DNA from: AR5 sp041497115
GTDB lineage: Bacteria > Methylomirabilota > Methylomirabilia > Rokubacteriales > CSP1-6
Length of the DNA: 64,000 nucleotides
NCBI GenBank assembly: GCA_041497115.1
Contig: JBGQFW010000002.1
Span: forward strand, 53,842 to 117,841
Reading direction: 5' to 3'
Below the pieces are notes generated by a model. The model was not told the origin of the DNA, did not search any database, and saw nothing but the letters and a program-made list of their open reading frames with translations. This document shows, in pieces, positions 15,737-24,170 of the stretch (position 1 is its first letter; each line of letters begins with the position of its first letter). Position numbers and translations under genes: made by a program.

Positions 15737-18700
15737 GGGAGCGGGTGGCGTGAGCCCGCGTCGGAACGTGGGTGGCCTGGCTTAGAAGGTTGCCGGCTGC
15801 GTTCGGCTCCCCCGACGACGGTCTCGAATGTCTCGCGCACGGCCTCGGTGCGCTCGTTGTAGGCGGTGAGGAAGGCGTCGCGGGAGGGCAGGCCGAGGGC
15901 GCTGGCGACGCGGGCGGGCATGGGGCCGGCCAGCTCCAGCGTGTCGGTCGGGCGCGCGCCGAGCAGCCGCAGCGCGGCGGAGACGCGCCGCAGGAACCGG
16001 TAGTGGTCGGCCAGCGCGGCGGCGGTGGCGGGCGCCAGCGCGCCGACGCGGGCGAGGCCGGCCAGGGCGGCGGCGGTGGACGGCCGCCGCACGTCGGGGT
16101 GGCGGGCGCCGTGGACGAGCTGCAGGGCCTGGGCGAGGAACTCGACGTCCACCAGGCCGCCCCGGCCGAGCTTCACGTGCCGGCGGCCCGGCGTCTCCTT
16201 GCCCAGCTCGACCTCCATGCGCGTGCGCACCTGGGCGATCTCCTTGAGCGCGCTCGCGGGGAGCGGCGCGCCGTACACGAGCCGCCGGAGCGCGGCCCGC
16301 ACGCGGCGGCCGAGCCCGGGGTCGCCGAGCACCAGGCGCGCGCGCGTCAGCGTCTGGCGCTCCCACAGGTCCCCGTGCTCCTCATAGTACCGTTGCAGCG
16401 CGTCGATGGAGGACGCGAAGCCGCTGCCCTTGCTGCCGGGGCGCAGGCGCAGATCGACCGCGAAGGCGACGCCGGCCTGGGTGATGTCGCCGAGCGCGCC
16501 GGCCAGCCGCTCGACGGCGCCGCTGTAGAAGGTGTGCACGTCCACCGGGGTCGCGCCGTCGGTCGTCCCCTCGCCCGCCCCCGGCGCGTCGAAGACGACG
16601 AAGAGATCGAGGTCGGAGCCGGTCGTGAGCTCGCGGCCGCCCAGCTTGCCGACGCCCACGATGACGGCGGGCACGAACTCTCCGTCGTCGGCGCGCGGGA
16701 TGCCGTGGCGCTCGACCTGGGCGTCGAGCGCCATCCGCCACCCCGCTTCCAGCGTCGCCTCGGCCAGCCGCGTCATCTCGCGCGCGTACCCCTCGATCGT
16801 CGTCGCGCCGAGCAGATAGCGCCAGACGATCGTCAGCTCCTCGGCCTGCTTGATCCAACGGACCCGGTCGCGCCGCTCGGCCGGTGCCAGGCCCGGGGCG
16901 AACACCGCCGCCAGCGCCGCCCGCAGCCCCGCGCGCGTGCGCGGCCGGCCGAGCGCGGCCGGATCGGCCAGCGAGGCGAGCAGCTCGGGCTGGGTGATGA
17001 GGAGCTGGGTCAGCAGATCGCCGCCCGCGCAGAGGCGCACGAGGCCGTCGAGCAGCGTCGGGCTCTTCGCCAGCAGCTCGATGTACCCCGCCCGGGGCCC
17101 CGTCGCCGACAGGAAGCGCTCGAACTGGTTCAGCGCCTCGTCGGGGTCGGGGCTCTTCCAGAGCGTGTCGAGGAGCGCCGGGTACAGCCGCGCGAGGGCC
17201 TCGCCCAGCGCGCCCGCGTAGGGAACGAGCGGCCGCCCCTCGAGGATCAACCGGAGGTTCTGGCGCGCGCGCTCGGGATCGGCGAAGCCTGTCGCCCGCA
17301 GCGCGAGCAGGCTCGGCAGCCGCGGGCGCTGGCGCGCCGCCGCCGGCCGCTCGCTGAAGAAGCCGGCGAAGGCGCGATGCACCGCGGTGGTGACCGCGCG
17401 ATGGCGCGCCCGGAACGCGCGGGCGGCGGCCGCCGGCGGCGCCTCGATGCCGAGGCGGCGGGCGAGGCGGCCGACCTCCGCCGTCGACTCGGGCAGGGTG
17501 TGGGTCTGGAACTCGTGCAGCAGCTGCAGTCGGTGCTCGACCGTGCGCAGGTGCACCAGCGCGTGGGACAGCGTGCGGCCGAGGTCGGGGGCGAGATAGC
17601 CCCGCTCGGTGAGCCGGAACAGCGCCTTGAGCGAGTTGCGCTCGCGCAGCCACGCGTCGTCGCCGCCGTAGAGAAGCTGCAGCGCCTGCACGATGAACTC
17701 GATCTCGCGGATGCCGCCGCGGCCGAGCTTGACGTTGGCGCCCGGCGTCTGGCCCCGCCGCCCCAGCTCGCGGTCGATCCCGCCCTTCATCGCCCGGATG
17801 GCCGGCAGGATGCGCGCGTCCACGCCCGGCCGGTAGACGACCTCGCCCGCCCAGTCCATGAAGCGGGCGCCTACCAAGGCATCGCCGGCGACGACGCGCG
17901 CCTTGAGCAGCGCCTGCCGCTCCCACAGCTCGGCGCGCTCGCGGTGGTAGGCGCGAAAGCCGTCGAGCGACAGCGCGACGGCCCCCATGCGCCCCTCGGG
18001 CCGCAGCCGCAGGTCCACGCGGAAGACGTAGCCCTCCTCGGTGACCGCCTCGATGATCGCGGCGATGTCGCGGCATACCCGGGCGAAGTACTCCCCGTTG
18101 GCGAGCCGCCCGTCGGGCCCGCCGGCGGTGTCGCCGTCGGCGCCGTAGACGAACATCAGGTCGATGTCGGAGGAGTAGTTCAGCTCCTCGCCGCCGAGCT
18201 TGCCCATGCCGATGATGGCCAGCCCCGTCTCGCCGCCCTGCGCGTCGAGCGGCGCGCCGACCCGCGCGCGCGCCGGCGCGTCGGCCATCCGCCACGCCTC
18301 GGCCAGGCACACGTCGGCCAGCCGCGCCAGCTCTCCGGTCGTCACGCTGAGGTCGGCGTCGCCCAGCAGGTCGCGGGCGCCGATGCGGAGCACGTGCCGG
18401 TACTTGAAGCGCCGCAGCGCGTTCGCCCGCGCCTCTCGCGCGGTGAAGGGCGCCAGCGACAGCGCGAGATCGGCGGCGAGGTCGTCGGCCAGCCACACGC
18501 GCATGGCGCGCGGCTCGAGCAGCCAGGCCAGGCTGGACGGCCGGCGGCGGAGCGCGTCGGCGAGGAACTGGCTGCCGCCGCCGAGGCGGGCGAGCAGCGG
18601 GATCGCGCCGGGATGGTCGGCCAGCGTGCGGAAGAAGACGGCGCGGTCGACGAGGGCGGCGTAGCGCTCGAGGTTGTTGAGCGCCATGTCCGGATCGGCC

Positions 18701-18879
18701 GCCGCCGCCAGCTCGGCCAGCAGCCGCTCCAGCACCGGCGCCAGCCGCTCGGCGTCGGGCGGCGTCGGCGTCAGCGCGTCGAGGTTCGCCCCCGCCGCCC
18801 GCGGATCCTGGAACCCGAGCCGCCGGAGCGCGCGGGCGCGCACCGGCGGCGACGCCGTCAGCAGCTCGGGGGCCGTCAC
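15733..18879 (-). CDS. glnE: Bifunctional glutamine synthetase adenylyltransferase/deadenylylase
   Basis: 1048 residues with the two-domain GlnE layout. The N-terminal deadenylylase nucleotidyltransferase has GMGKLGGEELNYSSDIDLMF; the C-terminal adenylylase has GVGKLGGRELTTGSDLDLFVVF. Between them are helical PII-responsive segments including LGRGGIREIEFIVQALQLL; a second LGRGGLVDVEFLAQALQL closes the C-terminal half. It switches glutamine synthetase off and on by adenylylating a Tyr, in response to PII and glutamine. GTG 18879 shares one base with the glnB stop, so sensor and effector are made from one mRNA. Confidence 0.97.
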   Translation of the reverse strand: MTAPELLTASPPVRARALRRLGFQDPRAAGANLDALTPTPPDAERLAPVLERLLAELAAAADPDMALNNLERYAALVDRAVFFRTLADHPGAIPLLARLGGGSQFLADALRRRPSSLAWLLEPRAMRVWLADDLAADLALSLAPFTAREARANALRRFKYRHVLRIGARDLLGDADLSVTTGELARLADVCLAEAWRMADAPARARVGAPLDAQGGETGLAIIGMGKLGGEELNYSSDIDLMFVYGADGDTAGGPDGRLANGEYFARVCRDIAAIIEAVTEEGYVFRVDLRLRPEGRMGAVALSLDGFRAYHRERAELWERQALLKARVVAGDALVGARFMDWAGEVVYRPGVDARILPAIRAMKGGIDRELGRRGQTPGANVKLGRGGIREIEFIVQALQLLYGGDDAWLRERNSLKALFRLTERGYLAPDLGRTLSHALVHLRTVEHRLQLLHEFQTHTLPESTAEVGRLARRLGIEAPPAAAARAFRARHRAVTTAVHRAFAGFFSERPAAARQRPRLPSLLALRATGFADPERARQNLRLILEGRPLVPYAGALGEALARLYPALLDTLWKSPDPDEALNQFERFLSATGPRAGYIELLAKSPTLLDGLVRLCAGGDLLTQLLITQPELLASLADPAALGRPRTRAGLRAALAAVFAPGLAPAERRDRVRWIKQAEELTIVWRYLLGATTIEGYAREMTRLAEATLEAGWRMALDAQVERHGIPRADDGEFVPAVIVGVGKLGGRELTTGSDLDLFVVFDAPGAGEGTTDGATPVDVHTFYSGAVERLAGALGDITQAGVAFAVDLRLRPGSKGSGFASSIDALQRYYEEHGDLWERQTLTRARLVLGDPGLGRRVRAALRRLVYGAPLPASALKEIAQVRTRMEVELGKETPGRRHVKLGRGGLVDVEFLAQALQLVHGARHPDVRRPSTAAALAGLARVGALAPATAAALADHYRFLRRVSAALRLLGARPTDTLELAGPMPARVASALGLPSRDAFLTAYNERTEAVRETFETVVGGAERSRQPSKPGHPRSDAGSRHPLP

Positions 18880-19217
18880 TACACCGCCGACTCGCCCTTC
18901 TCTCCCGTCCGGATCCGGATGCTCTCGCCCATCGGCAGCACGAACACCTTGCCGTCGCCGATCGACCCGGTCTTGGCGGCGGCGACGATCGTCGACACGA
19001 CCTTGTCGGCCAGGTGGTCGGCCACCACCACCTCGATCTTCACCTTGGGCAGGAAGTCCACCGTGTACTCGGAGCCGCGATACAGCTCGGTGTGCCCCTT
19101 CTGGCGCCCGAAGCCGCGCACCTCGGTCACCGTCATGCCGACGACGCCGATCTCGGTGAGCGCCTCCTTGACGTCGTCGAGCTTGAACGGCTTGATGATG
19201 GCCTCGATCTTCTTCAT
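18879..19217 (-). CDS. glnB: Nitrogen regulatory protein P-II
   Basis: 112 residues, canonical PII trimer subunit. T-loop RGSEYTVDFLPK carries Tyr51, the uridylylation site; Tyr46 is also present. B-loop KTGSIGDGKVFV and C-terminal IRIRTGE bind ATP and 2-oxoglutarate. It reports nitrogen and carbon status to GlnE, encoded immediately downstream with a one-base overlap. No amt gene is adjacent, so this is placed with glnE rather than in the usual glnK-amt pair. It begins 4 bases after the Na/Pi transporter stop. Confidence 0.97.
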   Translation of the reverse strand: MKKIEAIIKPFKLDDVKEALTEIGVVGMTVTEVRGFGRQKGHTELYRGSEYTVDFLPKVKIEVVVADHLADKVVSTIVAAAKTGSIGDGKVFVLPMGESIRIRTGEKGESAV

Positions 19218-19221
19218 GGGC

Positions 19222-20829
19222 TCACACCTCGTCGAGGATCGGAAACATCAGCGCCGACACGTGCGAGCTGATGCGCTTGAGGTTGGTGAGGATGTCCAGA
19301 TGGATCTCCGACGTCTCCAGCGACTCGGCCAGCCCGGCCCGCAGCCGCCCCAGGTGCGATTCGCGCAGGTCCCGCTCACGCGCGCGCATGAACGGCCGCT
19401 GGTCGAGCACCTCCTGGGCCAGCGCGCGATCGTTGGCGGCGAAGGCGGCGATGGCCCGCTCCAGGTTCTTGGTCACCAGGCCGTGGAACTCCTGGATCTC
19501 CGCCCACCCCGCCTCCGAGAACCGGCGCCCCTGATAGTACTTCTTGCGGGCCAGCTCCATCAGGTTCTTGTCGAGGATGTCGCCGATATTTTCCAGATTG
19601 CCGATGAAGGAGATCATGCCGATCTCCTTGCGGGAGAGGTCGCTGCCCATCGCCTCCCGCCCCAGCCGGGCCAGGAACAGCTTGATCTCGCGCTCGAGGA
19701 AGTCGACCTGGTCGTCGCGCTTCTCGATCTCCTCGATGAGCGCCAGGTTGTCGGAGCGGAACGCCGTCAGCGCGTCGCGCAGCATCCCCTGCGTGACGTC
19801 GGCCATGCGCAGCGCCTCGCGGTGCGCCTGGCCGAGCGCCAGCGAGGGCTGGTCCAGCGCGCGCTCGTCGAGGTACTTGCACCGGAACGGCGACTCCTCC
19901 GTCGGCGCCTGCGGCACCAGCGCCTCGATGGCGCGGGCCGCCCACGGCGTGAAGACGAGGAAGAGCAGGCTGATGCCGAGGTTGAAGAACGTGTGGGCGT
20001 TGGCCACCTGGCGGGCGGGATCGGCGGCGCTCGCCGCCACCACCGCGGTGAAGGGGCCGATGAGCGGGAACACCAGCGCGCCGCCCAGCACCTTGAACCC
20101 GATGTGGGCGACGGCGACCCGCTTGGCCTCGGCGGTGGCGCCCACCGACGCCGCCAGCGCGGTGGTGCACGTGCCGACGTTGGCGCCGATGACGATGGCC
20201 ACCGCGCCGGGCAGCGTGATGAGCCCCTGGCTGGCGAGCGCCAGCGCCACCCCGATCGTCGCCGCCGACGAGGTGACGAGCGCGCTGAACAGGGCCGCCA
20301 CCAGCACCGCGACGATCGGCGTGCCGGTCGCCGCCGTCAGCACGTCGAGCGCGAGCTGGTTCGCCCGCAGCGGCGTCACGCCGTCGATGATCAGCTTGAG
20401 GCCGAGGAACATGAGGCCGAGACCGAGGACCGCCTGGCCGAGGTCGCGCGGCACGCTGCGCCGGGCGATGAAGGTGACGACGAAGCCGAGGCCGATCAGC
20501 AGCGGAGCCCAGTCGGTCGCCCGGAAGGCGATCAGCTGCACGGTCAGGGTGGTGCCGATGTCGGCGCCCAGGATGATGCCGAGCGTCTGGCGGAACGTCA
20601 TCAGGCCGGCCGACACGAAGCCGATCAGCATGAGCGTGGTGGCCGCCGACGACTGGATGATGCCGGTCACCGCGGCCCCCGACACCACGGCCACCAGGCG
20701 GTTGCGCGACATGCCGGTGAGGAGCTGGCGCAGGCGGCCGCCCGCCGCGCGCTGCAGGCTGTCGCCGCTGAGGCGGATGCCGTAGAGCAGCAGCGCGATG
20801 CCGCCGAACAGCGCCAGCAGCACGCTCAC
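19222..20829 (-). CDS. Na/Pi cotransporter family protein with C-terminal PhoU domain
   Basis: 535 residues. The NptA-type membrane part has two inverted QSS repeats, TGIIQSSAATTLMLIG and LVTSSAATIGVALALAS, within about eight helices up to residue about 310 (ends FTPWAARAIEALV). The C-terminal 200 residues are a helical PhoU-like domain (EIEKRDDQVDFLEREIKLFL, SFIGNLENIGDILDKNL). It likely takes up phosphate with sodium, or balances phosphate under PhoU control. GTG 20829 overlaps the gpmB-like TGA (GTGA). No pst or pho genes are in the window. Confidence 0.9.
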   Translation of the reverse strand: MSVLLALFGGIALLLYGIRLSGDSLQRAAGGRLRQLLTGMSRNRLVAVVSGAAVTGIIQSSAATTLMLIGFVSAGLMTFRQTLGIILGADIGTTLTVQLIAFRATDWAPLLIGLGFVVTFIARRSVPRDLGQAVLGLGLMFLGLKLIIDGVTPLRANQLALDVLTAATGTPIVAVLVAALFSALVTSSAATIGVALALASQGLITLPGAVAIVIGANVGTCTTALAASVGATAEAKRVAVAHIGFKVLGGALVFPLIGPFTAVVAASAADPARQVANAHTFFNLGISLLFLVFTPWAARAIEALVPQAPTEESPFRCKYLDERALDQPSLALGQAHREALRMADVTQGMLRDALTAFRSDNLALIEEIEKRDDQVDFLEREIKLFLARLGREAMGSDLSRKEIGMISFIGNLENIGDILDKNLMELARKKYYQGRRFSEAGWAEIQEFHGLVTKNLERAIAAFAANDRALAQEVLDQRPFMRARERDLRESHLGRLRAGLAESLETSEIHLDILTNLKRISSHVSALMFPILDEV

Positions 20830-21482
20830 GGCGTCAGCTCGCCCCCGGCGGCGAGGGTCGCGCGCAGGGGCGGCCCGGGCGCCAGGTCGCCGGCCAGGTG
20901 CGCGGTGTCGTTGAGCGAGACCAGCCGCGGCGGCCGCGCCACCGTGAGCGAGGCGTTGTCCACGCGCAGCCGCCACAGCTGGTTGAAGTCGCAGCCGAGC
21001 AGGTGGCAGACGTACACGCTGATGACCCCGCCGTGGCTGACGACCAGCACGTCGTCGCCGTCGGGATGCGCGGCGGCGATGCGCTCGAGGGCGGCCCGCA
21101 CGCGCTCGCCCACCGCCGGCAGCGGCTCGCCGCCCGGCGGGGGGCAGTCGTGGGGCGCCCGCACCCACGCCCGGTAGGGATCGCCGGCCTGGGCGCGGAT
21201 CTCGTCCACCGTGCACCCCTCCCACGCGCCGAGCGAGAGCTCACGCAGCTCCTCGATCACGGTCAACCGCACGCCGCTCTCGCGCAGCGCCAGCTCGGCC
21301 GTCTCCCGCGCCCGGCGGAACGGGCTCACGTAGGCGGCCGCCACGCGACGGCCGCGCAGCGCGCGTCCCAGCGCCTCGGCCTGCGCGCGCCCGCGCGCCG
21401 ACAGCTCGACGTCCGTGTTGCCCTGGAAGCGCCGCTCGGCGTTCCACACCGACTCGCCGTGGCGCGCCAGCAGGAGTCTCAT
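20826..21482 (-). CDS. Histidine phosphatase family protein (GpmB/CobC-like)
   Basis: 218 residues. N-terminal LLLARHGESVWN carries the phosphorylated His in the RHG motif; YVSPFRRARETAEL, the Glu in LRELSLGAWEG and the second His in VLVVSHGGVIS complete the phosphoglycerate mutase-like active site. It could be a phosphatase acting on a sugar phosphate, alpha-ribazole phosphate or similar; true mutase activity is not implied. ATG 21482 has no good ribosome site (CAGAACGATAG precedes it). The start region (ATGAGACTCCTGC) is duplicated 92 bases upstream, and a short upstream reading frame ends overlapping this ATG. Confidence 0.88.
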   Translation of the reverse strand: MRLLLARHGESVWNAERRFQGNTDVELSARGRAQAEALGRALRGRRVAAAYVSPFRRARETAELALRESGVRLTVIEELRELSLGAWEGCTVDEIRAQAGDPYRAWVRAPHDCPPPGGEPLPAVGERVRAALERIAAAHPDGDDVLVVSHGGVISVYVCHLLGCDFNQLWRLRVDNASLTVARPPRLVSLNDTAHLAGDLAPGPPLRATLAAGGELTP

Positions 21483-21574
21483 CTATCGTTCTGGGGGCCC
21501 CGACATGGCCCCCAGACCCCCAACGCTCGGACGCGCCCCGGCACAGCCGTGGCGCGCCTCGGCAGGAGTCTCAT
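21479..21574 (-). CDS. Possible 31-residue upstream peptide coupled to the GpmB-like gene
   Basis: A duplicated copy of the downstream gene's start (ATG 21574, coding MRLLPRRATAV...) opens a frame that reads through the whole hairpin element and stops at TGA 21481-21479, overlapping the next ATG by four bases (ATGA). AGAGGA lies 4-5 bases before its ATG, a better ribosome site than the phosphatase gene itself has. This would be a leader peptide produced by a tandem duplication, coupling ribosomes across the hairpin to the phosphatase start. It may equally be meaningless by-product of the duplication. Confidence 0.35.
   Translation of the reverse strand: MRLLPRRATAVPGRVRALGVWGPCRGPQNDR
21491..21558 (-). 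repeat. Two-hairpin G/C element, copy 2a (before gpmB-like gene)
   Basis: First hairpin 21491-21515: arms CTGGGGGCC and GGCCCCCAG (9 perfect pairs), loop CCGACAT. Second hairpin 21532-21556: arms CGCGCC and GGCGCG, a C/T mismatch, inner stem CGGC/GCCG, triloop ACA. On the transcribed strand the first hairpin ends 8 bases before the gpmB-like ATG, with an ATG in its loop region opening a 7-codon frame (MSGPPER) that stops at TAG adjoining the gene's ATG. Confidence 0.8.
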
Positions 21575-21581
21575 CTATCCT

Positions 21582-21649
21582 CTGGGGGCCCCGACATGGC
21601 CCCCAGACCCCCAACGCTCGGACGCGCCCCGGCACAGCCGTGGCGCGCC
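21582..21649 (-). repeat. Two-hairpin G/C element, copy 2b
   Basis: Second tandem copy: hairpin 21582-21606 with arms CTGGGGGCC and GGCCCCCAG and loop CCGACAT, then a second hairpin at about 21623-21647. Identical to copy 2a in both stems. On the transcribed strand its MSGPP mini-frame ends (TGA) overlapping the duplicated ATG at 21574. Confidence 0.8.
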
Positions 21650-21670
21650 TCGGGTGAACGCCGGGACCCC

Positions 21671-23077
21671 TCATCGCGCGGCCGCCGCCTGCGCGGCGCG
21701 CAGCCGGGCGAGCGTCTCCGCCCGGCCCAGCAGCGCCAGCACCTGGAAGATCGGCGGCGAGGCCGTGCGGCCGCTGACGGCCAGCCGGGCCAGCTGGGCG
21801 AGGTCCACGAGCTTGAGCGACAGCTCGGCGGCGAGCGCACGCACCGCCGCCTCGATCGCCTCGGCCGTGAACGGCTCCAGCGTCTCCACGCGCTGCGCGA
21901 GCCGCGCGAGGCGCTGCGCCCCCTCCGCCGTCAGGAATTTCTCGGCGGCCGCCGCCTCGTAGGCGGTGGGCGGCGCGAGGTAGAAGCGGGCCTGCTCGAC
22001 GAGGTCGACCAGCGTCCGCGCCCGCTCGCGCAGCGTCTCCAGCATCGCGGCCAGCCGCGCGCGGTCGGCGGGCGCCGGCAGGCCGGCCCGCTCGAGGAAC
22101 GGCAGCGCCATCGCGGCCAGCCCGGCGCCGTCGGTCTGCTTGAGGTACTCGTGCGAGAGCCACTCGAGCTTGGCGCGGTCGAAGATCGCCCCCGAGGGCG
22201 CCACGTCCTTGACGTCGAACCGCTCGATCAGCTCCCGGCGCGAGAAGATCTCCTGGTCGCCGTGCGACCACCCCAGGCGCGCGAGATAGTTGACCATCGC
22301 CGCCGGCAGGATCCCCTCGTCGCGAAACGCCTGCACGGCGGTGGCGCCGTGCCGCTTGCTCAGGCGGCTGCGGTCGGGGCCGAGGATCATCGAGACGTGG
22401 GCGAACTGGGGCACCGGGTAGCCGAGCGCCTCGTAGCAGAGCACCTGCTTGGGCGTGTTCGAGAGGTGGTCGTTGCCGCGAATGACGTGGGTGATCCGCA
22501 TGTCCACGTCGTCCACCACCACGCAGAAGTTGTAGGTCGGCGTGGTGTCGGTGCGCACGAGGATCCAGTCGTCGAGCTGCCGGTGCTCGAACACCACCGG
22601 CCCGTGGATGAGGTCGTGCACGATCGTGCTGCCCTCGTCGGGGATGCGCAGCCGCAGCGCGCCGGCGGCGAGGCCGCGATCCCGGCACCGCCCGGAGTAG
22701 CGGAACGTCTCCTTGCGCGCCTCCGCCGCCCGGCGCTCGGCCTCGAGCTGCGCGGGCGGGCAGTCGCAGAAGTAGGCGCGCCCGGCCGCCCGCAGCCGCT
22801 CGGCGTGCGCGCGATAGAGGTCGAAGCGCTCGGTCTGGCGGTAGCCGGGCGCCGGCGGCCCCTCGTCCCAGTCCAGCCCCAGCCAGGTCAGCGCGTCGAG
22901 GATGAGGCCGATATGCTCCTCGGTCGAGCGCGAGCGGTCGGTGTCCTCGATGCGCAGAATGAACGCGCCGCCGTGGTGGCGGGCGAAGAGCCAGTTGAAC
23001 AGCGCGGTGCGAGCGCCGCCGACGTGCAGATGGCCGGTCGGGCTCGGCGCGAAGCGGACCCTGACGCCGTCGCTCAT
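21671..23077 (-). CDS. gltX: Glutamate--tRNA ligase
   Basis: 468 residues, class I synthetase. HIGH-equivalent FAPSPTGHLHVGGAR at the N-terminus, KMSKS-equivalent SRLSKRHGAT, ADP-binding and tRNA acceptor insertion with Cys pair CDCPP ... GRCRD, and a helical anticodon-binding C-terminus. It charges tRNA-Glu, possibly also tRNA-Gln if the organism uses GatCAB; this cannot be decided here. ATG 23077 lies one base after the DUF362 stop. After gltX comes the 188-bp gap with the duplicated hairpin element. Confidence 0.96.
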   Translation of the reverse strand: MSDGVRVRFAPSPTGHLHVGGARTALFNWLFARHHGGAFILRIEDTDRSRSTEEHIGLILDALTWLGLDWDEGPPAPGYRQTERFDLYRAHAERLRAAGRAYFCDCPPAQLEAERRAAEARKETFRYSGRCRDRGLAAGALRLRIPDEGSTIVHDLIHGPVVFEHRQLDDWILVRTDTTPTYNFCVVVDDVDMRITHVIRGNDHLSNTPKQVLCYEALGYPVPQFAHVSMILGPDRSRLSKRHGATAVQAFRDEGILPAAMVNYLARLGWSHGDQEIFSRRELIERFDVKDVAPSGAIFDRAKLEWLSHEYLKQTDGAGLAAMALPFLERAGLPAPADRARLAAMLETLRERARTLVDLVEQARFYLAPPTAYEAAAAEKFLTAEGAQRLARLAQRVETLEPFTAEAIEAAVRALAAELSLKLVDLAQLARLAVSGRTASPPIFQVLALLGRAETLARLRAAQAAAAR

Positions 23078-23078
23078 G

Positions 23079-24158
23079 TCAGTACCGCTCGAAGAGGCGG
23101 CCCCACGGCGTGGCCGCGAAGTCGCGGATGCGCGCGCGGCCGACGGTCGGATACCAGAGCAGGTCGTGGTAGACGTTCGACGCGAACGGCGCCCACACGA
23201 CGAGCGGCGAGTGCAGGAGCAGCCGCTTGAGCGGCCGCAGCGGCCCGCGGCGGATGAGCTGGTCGCCCCAGATGACCAGGCTCCGGCTGGTCGTGAACCC
23301 CATGTTCGTCTTCGCCGCGTCGGCGTCGCCGACGATCTCGATCGCGCGCGGATCGGCCACGCCGAGGCCCCGCTCGTGGCACATCTTCAAGTAGGGAATC
23401 GCCAGCGGGTCGAACCCCATGATCGTCGCCGCGATGGCGTCGATCGCCACCTGGTCAGCCGAGGCCAGGAGCAGGTTGCCCACGCGCGGGACCATCGTGC
23501 GCGGCCCGGCGCCGTCGCCCATCACGGTGCCGTCCATCACCGCGAACACGCCCGGGTGCAGCTCGCGCTGCATGTACATGAGGTCCACCATGACCTCGTG
23601 GATGAACTCGTGGGCGTAGTGGCGCACCTCCTTGAGCAGCCCGCCGAACGCGTTCTTGATCGCGCCGGTGGTCACGCTGTGTCCGTGCGTTTTCACCGTC
23701 GGGAAGTGGCAGACATTCTTCCCGACGTACATCTTCGGGATCTCGATGCCCTCGGGAAAGATCGTGTTCAGCTTCAGCAGCGGCGACGCGAACGGGTAGA
23801 CGATCCATTCGACGTCGGGCAGCGGGATGAACGGCACGCCGTGGCGGCGCAGCACCGGCGCCCATTTGTTGTTGCGGCAGCCGGCGACCGGATCGGTGAC
23901 GACGGTCTTGTTCTCGACGGGGAACAGACGCGCGCGGTCGTAGCCGTCCTCCACGAGCGTCGTCAGCACGCCGTCCACCTGCCACGGCTGGCTCGAGCAC
24001 GCCGGGAAGTACTTCGTCCACGACAGGTTCAGCTTGAGGATCAGGTCGTGGTCGCGCGGGAGGACCTGGTCGTACTTCACCAGCCGCATCAGCCGGCCGT
24101 AGTCCTCCACCACGGTCTCGGGACGCGTGCGGAGGATCGCGACCTCGCTCTTCGCCAT
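23079..24158 (-). CDS. DUF362 domain-containing protein
   Basis: 359 residues from ATG 24158 (an in-frame GTG lies at 24161). The DUF362 core is recognisable from KLNLSWTKYFPACSS, VGKNVCHFPTVKTHGHSVTTGAIKNAFGGLL and VMDGTVMGDGAGPRTM, followed by NLLLASADQVAIDAIAATIMGFDP, the typical C-terminal signature. No ferredoxin CxxC cluster is attached, unlike many DUF362 proteins. Function of the family is unknown; a metal or cofactor role is often guessed. A -10-like TAGAAT overlaps the preceding UbiA stop codon 6 bases before this ATG. Confidence 0.85.
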   Translation of the reverse strand: MAKSEVAILRTRPETVVEDYGRLMRLVKYDQVLPRDHDLILKLNLSWTKYFPACSSQPWQVDGVLTTLVEDGYDRARLFPVENKTVVTDPVAGCRNNKWAPVLRRHGVPFIPLPDVEWIVYPFASPLLKLNTIFPEGIEIPKMYVGKNVCHFPTVKTHGHSVTTGAIKNAFGGLLKEVRHYAHEFIHEVMVDLMYMQRELHPGVFAVMDGTVMGDGAGPRTMVPRVGNLLLASADQVAIDAIAATIMGFDPLAIPYLKMCHERGLGVADPRAIEIVGDADAAKTNMGFTTSRSLVIWGDQLIRRGPLRPLKRLLLHSPLVVWAPFASNVYHDLLWYPTVGRARIRDFAATPWGRLFERY

Positions 24159-24164
24159 CACATG

Positions 24165-24170
24165 ATTCTA
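24165..24170 (-). promoter_or_regulatory. -10-like box overlapping UbiA stop codon
   Basis: TAGAAT (five of six consensus positions) on the minus strand includes the TAG stop of the UbiA gene and ends 6 bases before the DUF362 ATG, so an internal leaderless transcript is possible within the operon. Confidence 0.3.

Larger units (their letters stand above)
21456..21653. repeat. Tandem duplication of gpmB start plus hairpin element
   Basis: Two units of 90-91 bp. The 13-mer GCCGTGGCGCGCC occurs at 21456-21468 (inside the phosphatase codons for ARHG), 21546-21558 and 21637-21649, with spacing 90 and 91. After each of the first two comes CAGGAGTCTCATCTATC and then the hairpin element. The units differ by one indel and few substitutions (CGTTCTGG against CCTCTGG). 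Repeats of this kind arise by recombination or slippage between short identities. Confidence 0.9.

Noticed and set aside
15772..21177. Very long plus-strand open frame (about 1,800 codons) opposite glnE, glnB and the Na/Pi transporter
   Set aside because: High GC leaves antisense frames open; composition is low-complexity (His/Arg/Gly/Ala) and the minus strand carries clear enzymes.
21456..21653. Tandem repeats as a CRISPR-like or VNTR array
   Set aside because: Only two units of 90-91 bp, which include gene start sequence; better explained as a local duplication.
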